A stretch of DNA of 64,000 nt. Source: an uncultured Lachnospiraceae bacterium. GTDB lineage: Bacteria > Bacillota > Clostridia > Lachnospirales > Lachnospiraceae. The notes under the pieces were generated by a model. That model searched no databases, was not told the DNA's origin, and was given only the letters and a program-made list of their open reading frames with translations. Position numbers and translations under genes: made by a program. Positions 58,679 through 64,000 of the stretch are shown in pieces. Location of the stretch: contig CAJUDY010000001.1 of NCBI GenBank assembly GCA_910584945.1, forward strand, positions 179,322 through 243,321, written 5' to 3'. The number at the start of each line of letters is the position of its first letter. Within the stretch, counting starts at the first letter, position 1.

Positions 58679-59014
58679 ATGAATATGGGATGTTGGTTTT
58701 GTATTGTATTGGTTCCGGGATTTTTTTTGACCGGGCTGCTGTTCGGTATACGGAAAGAAAAGTCTGCCGAATGGATCGCCGGATTCAATACGCTTCCCGA
58801 GAGTGAAAAGATGCGGTATGACAAAGCAGCCATGGTCAGAGACATCCGCAATTCCTGCTTCTTGTGGGCGGCGATTATGCTGCTTGGCGCTGTGTGGTCG
58901 TATTTTCTCACTCCATATGCCGCGATTGCGGCTTATGTTGTATGGAGCGTATTGTTTTTGAAGGATCTGCATGTGGATGCGAGAAGAGCGTTTGAAAAGT
59001 ATTTGCGGAGGTAA
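58679..59014 (+). CDS. DUF3784 small membrane protein
   Basis: 111 aa with three hydrophobic helices (CIVLVPGFFLTGLLFGI, FLWAAIMLLGAVWSYFL, AIAAYVVWSVLFLKDL) and the soluble stretch EWIAGFNTLPESEKMRYD typical of DUF3784. Function unknown. Ribosome site GGAAGGAG. Confidence 0.8.
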   Translation: MNMGCWFCIVLVPGFFLTGLLFGIRKEKSAEWIAGFNTLPESEKMRYDKAAMVRDIRNSCFLWAAIMLLGAVWSYFLTPYAAIAAYVVWSVLFLKDLHVDARRAFEKYLRR

Positions 59015-59039
59015 GCAAACATTATGAGCAACTGCATGG

Positions 59040-59158
59040 AATATAAATATTGCGGAAGTGCTTTTAAGCGGGGCGGAATATCAGCTGCTCCTGTACCTGA
59101 TGCAGAACAAGGGAAAGACCGTGACCAGAGAGCGGATTCTGGAGCAGGTTTTTGCGAT
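59040..59158 (+). pseudogene. Response regulator, winged-helix fragment
   Basis: The residues LLSGAEYQLLLYLMQNKGKT then VTRERILEQV are the start of an OmpR-type DNA-binding domain. Directly after this, in the same frame, the protein switches to sensor-kinase sequence. The receiver domain and the rest of the winged helix are missing. Confidence 0.72.
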
Positions 59159-60205
59159 GTTAAATGAGATCTGCGGTGAGATCGCAGAACAGGAGCCTGA
59201 TGCTGTCAGAACTATTTCTGCTGCATTGAAAAAGTACACCGGTGAAAATCCGGACGGCGGGGCAAATGAGGAGATGTTATCCTCTCTGGGATACCGAAGT
59301 GCGGACTTTTTGGGCTCCGCTTACAGGCAGAGCGTGGGCTGGCGGCGGTGGGATTCCTGACGGGGCTGCTGCTATTTGTGGTCACTTTTCTGTATCGGAA
59401 TCGCATGGAAACCCTGCGGATTCAGGCTTTGGCAGAGTATCTGGAGCAAGTGAATATGGGGAAAGCCGTGATTTTCTCCGTTTCCGGGGAGGATGAATTT
59501 TCCAAATTGGAAGATGAGATCTACAAGACGGTGACGTCCCTCTATCACACGAAAGATTCCGCGGTGCAGGCGAAGAATGCGTTTGCGGAAAATCTGTCCA
59601 ATATTGCCCATCAGATCAAGACGCTGATCACCGCCCTCTCGCTGTCGGTTCAGATGATGAGGCAGGACCTGGATGTCAGATATCTGGAGCAGATGGAGAG
59701 GCAGCTTTTGCGGCTCAACCGTCAGGAGGAGGCGCTGCTTCTCTTATTCCGGATGGATGCCGGGACACTGCTTTTGCAGAAGCAGGAGACGGATGTCTAT
59801 ACCCTGCTGGTCCTTGCGGCAGATCATCTTGAGGAACTGCTTGGCCGCTCCCAGGCTTTGATTGATATTCCGGAGATGGAGGGAAGGAAGATCGTCGTGG
59901 ATCTGGAGTGGACCATGGAGGCCATGATGAATCTGATGAAAAACTGTATGGAGCACCACCCTGGGGGAACGATTCACTGCGCCTGTGAACAGAATCCGCT
60001 GTATACGGAGATTCTGATCTGGGATGAGGGAGAAGGGTTCGCGAAAGAAGATCTTCCCCATCTCTTCGAGCGTCTCTATCGGGGACAGAATGCATGCGGG
60101 GGCGGGATCGGGATTGGACTGGCCTTGGCAAGAGAGCTGATTGAGCGCCAAAATGGGACCATACGGGCGAAAAACAGATCAGGCGGCGGAGCTTGTTTGG
60201 AATGG
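59158..60205 (+). pseudogene. Sensor histidine kinase, frameshifted and truncated
   Basis: Begins in the frame of the regulator fragment (LNEICGEIAEQEPDAVRTISAALKK ...) and continues to about 59335, then changes frame within the region of the second membrane helix (AERGLAAVGFLTGLLLFVVTF in the new frame). It goes on through a HisKA-like segment (NIAHQIKTLITAL) and HATPase motifs (NLMKNCMEHH, WDEGEGFAKED, GIGIGLALARELI). The last residues run into the terminator region instead of a normal end. Two breaks and a fused partner make it non-functional. Confidence 0.78.
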
Positions 60206-60213
60206 ACTGAAAA

Positions 60214-60258
60214 CGGCCGCAGACCGGGAGATATTCCGGATCTGCGGCCGCAGTTTTT
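60214..60258. terminator. Bidirectional terminator
   Basis: CGGCCGCAGA/TCTGCGGCCG stem (60214-60223 and 60241-60250) with an inner CCGG pairing. T run (60254-60258) on the plus side and a short T run for the opposite strand; lies between convergent genes. Confidence 0.8.
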
Positions 60259-61009
60259 ATTCTGTGATGGCCCAGACTCTTGCCGGAAGTCCGGTGGCGC
60301 CTTTGATGCGCGGATAAGACACGAGGACGACGGCTCCTGCCGGAGCTACCTGGTCCAGGTTGGTGAGCACTTCCACCTGCAGTTTTCCTCTGTCCAGCAC
60401 ATACCGCTCGCAGGCAAGATCGCCGGCTTTGGCGGCTTCCGCGGAAGCGTCCGTGTCCAGGGTTTCATGACCGTTGGCAGCGGCGCTGCGCTCTTCATAG
60501 ATATATTTCAGAGCATCCATAGACCAGCCGGGAAAATTCTCTCCGCCGTCCGCGTCCGTGCCGGAGAGAGTGTCCATATCCGGCCATTTTTTGGACCAGT
60601 CGGTCCGAAGGGCGACGAAAGCTCCGTCCGGAATCGGACCATACTTTGCTTCGTACTCCTTGATATCGGCGGAAGTGACGACATAAGTCGGGTCCGCCTT
60701 TACCTTCTCGGTGACGTCGACGACGCAGAGGGGGAAGATCAGATCCTTGACATCATATCTTTCGGATAACTCCCGGTCTTTGACAAAATGTCCCGGAAAA
60801 TCAATGTGTGTGCCGAATTGTCCCGGGAACTTAAAAGTCTGGATCAGGCAGTCCAGCATCTCGTTGCCCCAGTCATAGCAGATGGTCCCCAGCTCCACAG
60901 AGCCCTCCGGAATACCGGCCCAGTAAGGGCTGTCGTTGTTCAGCGGGTGGGAAAGTTCCACCCAGCGGTATTTTTTCGCTTCTTTTAATGCTTCCCATAA
61001 TTTGTACAT
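60257..61009 (-). CDS. Cyclase-family metal-dependent hydrolase
   Basis: 250-aa protein of the kynurenine formamidase-like cyclase family. The metal motif is FGTHIDFPGHF (about 78-88), with the later Asp and His pairs; ALRTDW and SMDAL are typical too. It hydrolyses amide or ester bonds; the substrate is not evident. Start ATG at 61009 (minus strand) follows AGGAGG; a longer upstream extension is unlikely. Confidence 0.88.
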   Translation of the reverse strand: MYKLWEALKEAKKYRWVELSHPLNNDSPYWAGIPEGSVELGTICYDWGNEMLDCLIQTFKFPGQFGTHIDFPGHFVKDRELSERYDVKDLIFPLCVVDVTEKVKADPTYVVTSADIKEYEAKYGPIPDGAFVALRTDWSKKWPDMDTLSGTDADGGENFPGWSMDALKYIYEERSAAANGHETLDTDASAEAAKAGDLACERYVLDRGKLQVEVLTNLDQVAPAGAVVLVSYPRIKGATGLPARVWAITE

Positions 61010-61235
61010 GTGAGATAACCTCCTTGTTGTCATTTTACAATGGATGAGCCGGAAGCGCAACGAATTTTTTGCAGGCGAAAATTTATTTATATTTATTGAA
61101 TCGTTTTAAAACCTGTTGTAAGATAGGAATCGGAGCATTCGTTTATTATGGCAGAACGCCTTTTTATACAATCATTCATGACCGCCGGTTCCCCCACCAA
61201 TATCAGATGTATGCAACTGAAAGGAGCTGAGGATT

Positions 61236-61910
61236 ATGCGTATTTTATTAGCGGAGGATGAAGCTGACTTAAACCAGATCATCACTCAGAAACTTGTCTC
61301 GGATGGCTACTCTGTTGACAGCTGTTACAACGGCAGCGAAGCCATAGATTTTCTGGAAATGGCGGACTATGATGCAGTGATTCTGGATATCATGATGCCA
61401 AAGATGGATGGCTTCGGAGTTCTGCGCCATATAAGAAATATGGGAAAATCTGCACCTGTGCTGTTTCTGACAGCAAAGGATTCTGTTGCGGACAGAGTGA
61501 AAGGACTTGACAGCGGAGCTGACGACTATTTAATCAAACCGTTCTCTTTAGAAGAACTTACCGCACGCATCCGGGCAATGACAAGGAAAAAATTCAACAT
61601 AACTGCCAACATACTTCAGGTTGGGGATTTGACACTGGATATGGTCTCTCATACTGTAAAAAGAGGAGAAAGTGAGATCATGCTTTCCGCAAAAGAGTAT
61701 CACCTTCTGGAATATCTTATGCTGAACAAAGGGATTGTACTGTCAAGGGAAAAAATTGAAAATCATATCTGGAATTTTGAATATGAGGGTGGAACAAATG
61801 TTGTGGACGTTTATATCAGCTATCTCCGGAAAAAGATCGATGGAAGCAGTCAGGACAAACTCATTCATACGGTAAGGGGATACGGATATATGATAGAGAA
61901 AAAAGTATGA
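61236..61910 (+). CDS. OmpR-family response regulator
   Basis: 224 aa: receiver domain (1-115; phosphorylated Asp51 in VILDIMMPKMDG, acid pair EDE near 7-9, Lys in LIKPF) and winged-helix DNA-binding domain with KEYHLLEYLMLNKGIVLSRE. It overlaps the kinase gene by 4 nt (ATGA). Direct repeats of 11-bp spacing upstream of the PepSY gene at 63379 are a likely target. Confidence 0.95.
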   Translation: MRILLAEDEADLNQIITQKLVSDGYSVDSCYNGSEAIDFLEMADYDAVILDIMMPKMDGFGVLRHIRNMGKSAPVLFLTAKDSVADRVKGLDSGADDYLIKPFSLEELTARIRAMTRKKFNITANILQVGDLTLDMVSHTVKRGESEIMLSAKEYHLLEYLMLNKGIVLSREKIENHIWNFEYEGGTNVVDVYISYLRKKIDGSSQDKLIHTVRGYGYMIEKKV

Positions 61911-63304
61911 AAAACCTATCAATCAGGATAAAAATAACCGCATGGTTCTCAGGTATTATGGCATTTATTGTTGCCGTAACATTTGGCATTATTTTCTGGG
62001 TGAGCAACTTAGTCACCCAGAAAAGCATACAGGATAATTTAATTGAAATCGTAGAATTAAATGTGGACGAAATTGAATTTTACGAGGAAAAAAATTACAG
62101 GAAAGAGCTTCACGGCGACCAGTATATTGAATATTCGGACGGATATCTGGAAATAGATGATGATTTTCTGGATCAGGTGAATGGAATTTATTCTTCCCTT
62201 TATCAGGAAACAGGAAAGCTGTTGTATGGGGAAAATCCGTCTGTCAGGGCAGGCATGGAAATCCCTTTTTCGGACGGCATTGTCAAGAAAGTAACATGGA
62301 ACAGGACAGTCTATTATGTATACGACCGTCTGCTTTCCGGTTATGGTGTTGACGGACTATGGCTGAGAGGAATGGTTTCCCGGAATCAGGGTACACAGCA
62401 GCTTCAGTGGCTTGTCCGGCTTTCCATTATCACGCTTCCGGCTCTTTTGCTTCTGGCCGTCACAGGCGGCTGCTGGATTGCCGGAAGGGCATTAAAGCCA
62501 ATACACCAGATTACGCAGACGGCGGCCCGAATCAGTCAGGGACAGGATTTAGATAAACGGATTCACTTGGGCAGCGGAACGGATGAGCTTCACCAGCTTG
62601 CGGATGTGCTGGACGACATGATCAATCGTCTGGATCAGGCGTTTAAATCAGAACAACAATTTACTTCCGATGCTTCCCATGAACTCAGAACGCCTATGTC
62701 TGTAATTATGGCACAGTGTGAATACATACTGGAGAATACGAGAACACCGGAGGAATATGAGGCGGCTTTGAAGGTGATTCAGCGACAGGGAAGAAAAATG
62801 TCGAAGCTGATTGAAGATATGCTTTGTGTTGCGCGCCTTGAGCAGAATAAGGACAGTTATCCCAGAGAAATGGTTGATTTCAGTACGCTTGTTCAGGATA
62901 TTTGTACGGATATGGCACTCCTGAAAAGCAAAAATATTGTGCTTGAGCAGGAGATTGATCCAGGTATCTTTTTGAGGGGAAATGCCATGCTGCTCACAAG
63001 AATGGTTACAAACCTGATAAGCAATGGCTACCGGTACGGAAAGCAGGATGGCAGGATTTCCATTCGGTTAAAATGTGACAACGACATACGGTTGTCTGTC
63101 GAGGACAATGGAATAGGGATTTCCGCTGAACAGCAGGAAAGGATTTTCAGGCGTTTCTATCGGGCAGAAGCTGCCCGGTTCAGTGAGGGCGCAGGCCTTG
63201 GACTTGCCATGGTGGAGGATATAGCAAAATATCACGGAGGATGCGTAGAAGTTGTTTCTGCCGTAGGGGAAGGAAGTAAATTTACTGTAAAGTTTCCTGT
63301 ATAA
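61907..63304 (+). CDS. Sensor histidine kinase
   Basis: 465 aa: membrane helix (about 10-36), extracytoplasmic sensor (37-167), second helix (168-191), HAMP domain, HisKA with phosphorylated His258 in SDASHELRTPMSVI, and HATPase with LISNGYRYGKQDG, DNGIGI and GAGLGLAM. Forms a pair with the preceding regulator. Confidence 0.95.
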   Translation: MKNLSIRIKITAWFSGIMAFIVAVTFGIIFWVSNLVTQKSIQDNLIEIVELNVDEIEFYEEKNYRKELHGDQYIEYSDGYLEIDDDFLDQVNGIYSSLYQETGKLLYGENPSVRAGMEIPFSDGIVKKVTWNRTVYYVYDRLLSGYGVDGLWLRGMVSRNQGTQQLQWLVRLSIITLPALLLLAVTGGCWIAGRALKPIHQITQTAARISQGQDLDKRIHLGSGTDELHQLADVLDDMINRLDQAFKSEQQFTSDASHELRTPMSVIMAQCEYILENTRTPEEYEAALKVIQRQGRKMSKLIEDMLCVARLEQNKDSYPREMVDFSTLVQDICTDMALLKSKNIVLEQEIDPGIFLRGNAMLLTRMVTNLISNGYRYGKQDGRISIRLKCDNDIRLSVEDNGIGISAEQQERIFRRFYRAEAARFSEGAGLGLAMVEDIAKYHGGCVEVVSAVGEGSKFTVKFPV

Positions 63305-63312
63305 TTTTCTGA

Positions 63313-63346
63313 TTCTAATGTTTTTCTAATCTCTTTCTATTATACT
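63313..63346 (+). promoter_or_regulatory. Response-regulator site and promoter of PepSY gene
   Basis: TTCTAAT at 63313 and 63324 and a partial TTCTAT at 63335, spaced by exactly 11 bp, directly before TATACT (63341-63346). OmpR-type dimers bind direct repeats of about one helical turn; no good -35 is present, so activation is expected. Confidence 0.6.
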
Positions 63347-63378
63347 AATCTAAAAACAGGAAAGCGGGGACAGATGAT

Positions 63379-64000
63379 ATGAAAAGATTATTCAGTAAAC
63401 CAAAGAATGCGATTATTTTAGTGATTTGTATGGCGGTTGTTGTTATAGCCGTCGGTGTAACAGCATTCAAAAGTACTCTGATTACCAGGGCAGAGGCAAA
63501 GATTGTCGCTCTCAAAGATGCCGGTTTGAGCGAAGCAGAAGCATCCGCTCTGCGCACACGGCTCGAATTTGATGACGGACGTTTTCAATATGAAGTTGAT
63601 TTCTACAGCAACGGTACAGAGTATGAATATTTAATTCAGGCTAAGAATGGAGAGATTATCGCAAGAGACATTGATGGCAAAGGAAACGGGAATCAAGATA
63701 TGCAGGAAACAGAAAATCCGTTTGCAACAGACGAAAGCAGTTCTGTGCAGCCGCGGGAAGATGTAGAGAATCAGCCCGCTGCAAACAGAAACAGTACGGC
63801 ACAGCCGCAGGAAGATTCTCTTGATGAGGCGAAAGCAGCAGCGCTCAAGGATGCAGGCCTGTCTGAATCAGATGTCACATTTAAAAAGACAGAGCTTGAT
63901 CATAGCCATGGAACACAGGTATATGACATTGAATTTTATACTTCTGATACAAAATACGATTATGAAATCGATGCTTCCAACGGAACGGTGCTTGAAAAGA
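63379..64000 (+). CDS. PepSY-domain membrane protein, 3' partial
   Basis: At least 207 codons, running off the window. One membrane helix (AIILVICMAVVVIAVGVTAF), then a PepSY domain (about 38-95: AKIVALKDAGLSEAEASA...YEYLIQAKNGEII), an acidic/Gln-rich linker, and a second PepSY domain (from about 152: AAALKDAGLSESDVTF...). PepSY repeats bind and inhibit peptidases or sense signals on the cell surface. Genes of this kind often follow two-component systems, as here. Confidence 0.85.
   Translation, partial: MKRLFSKPKNAIILVICMAVVVIAVGVTAFKSTLITRAEAKIVALKDAGLSEAEASALRTRLEFDDGRFQYEVDFYSNGTEYEYLIQAKNGEIIARDIDGKGNGNQDMQETENPFATDESSSVQPREDVENQPAANRNSTAQPQEDSLDEAKAAALKDAGLSESDVTFKKTELDHSHGTQVYDIEFYTSDTKYDYEIDASNGTVLEK

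Noticed and set aside
60206..60769. Continuation of the kinase frame past 60205
   Set aside because: It only reads the opposite strand of the cyclase gene and crosses a strong terminator.

Overview
The window looks like the chromosome of a spore-forming, anaerobic Clostridia, most likely a Lachnospiraceae-type gut bacterium. The evidence is a complete spoIIIA sporulation operon, an anaerobic Ni-Fe CO dehydrogenase (CooS) with its ferredoxin partner, Gram-positive lipoprotein and cell-wall genes without outer-membrane genes, strong AGGAGG-type ribosome sites, and Rpn, DUF3784 and DUF4153 families common in that group. This is inferred from gene content, not from a database search.

Layout. 1-4.7 kb is a scarred accessory patch: the 3' end of an NlpC/P60 cell-wall hydrolase, an Rpn nuclease/transposase gene, a second Rpn copy reduced by deletions, and two reciprocal half-copies of a blaI-blaR1 regulatory operon. 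4.8-14.3 kb is a peptide natural-product (RiPP) locus: ABC exporter, small Cys-rich candidate precursor, a GC-rich three-gene FtsX/MacB-type ABC transporter, subtilisin-like protein, radical SAM/SPASM maturase, a TIGR04066-type protein and an acyl-carrier-like protein. This is the gene set known from CLI_3235/CcpM-type clostridial peptide systems. 14.2-16.7 kb holds a broken AAA-ATPase gene and an AT-rich three-gene module of unknown function (DUF4869-like protein, P-loop ATPase, TOPRIM-like protein with a Cys-rich tail), which is the best candidate for an undescribed system. 16.8-22.6 kb is an oligopeptide ABC importer (oppDFABC). 22.8-27.3 kb carries an M24 peptidase, a cyclophilin, rpsO and pnp. 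27.3-32.0 kb is spoIIIAA-AH. 32.2-34.7 kb is feoAB behind a textbook Fur box. 34.9-36.9 kb is a GntR/YtrA-type repressor with its ABC transporter, followed by an AlkD-like gene. 37.8-41.6 kb is an ABC ATPase, a membrane-anchored surface protein and an FtsX permease. 41.7-45.3 kb holds a LUD-domain protein, PepF, a nitroreductase and tRNA-Gly. 45.5-49.1 kb has remnants, a GH25 lysozyme and a CAP/fibronectin-like secreted protein split by a stop codon. 49.1-53.4 kb is the CO dehydrogenase operon and a hemerythrin. 53.5-56.0 kb is nucleoside salvage (uridine phosphorylase, cytidine deaminase, phosphopentomutase). 56-59 kb has a secreted nuclease and membrane proteins. 59-60.2 kb is a wrecked two-component system. 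60.3-61.0 kb is a cyclase-family hydrolase, and 61.2-64 kb is an intact two-component system with a PepSY target gene that runs off the window.

Two families of intergenic repeats are scattered through the housekeeping part. Family A (three copies, about 145 nt, nested stems with compensatory changes) follows operon ends. Family B (three copies) sits just upstream of start codons and carries the ribosome-binding site of the downstream gene, once inside the spoIIIA operon. No rRNA, CRISPR array, prophage or replication origin was seen.
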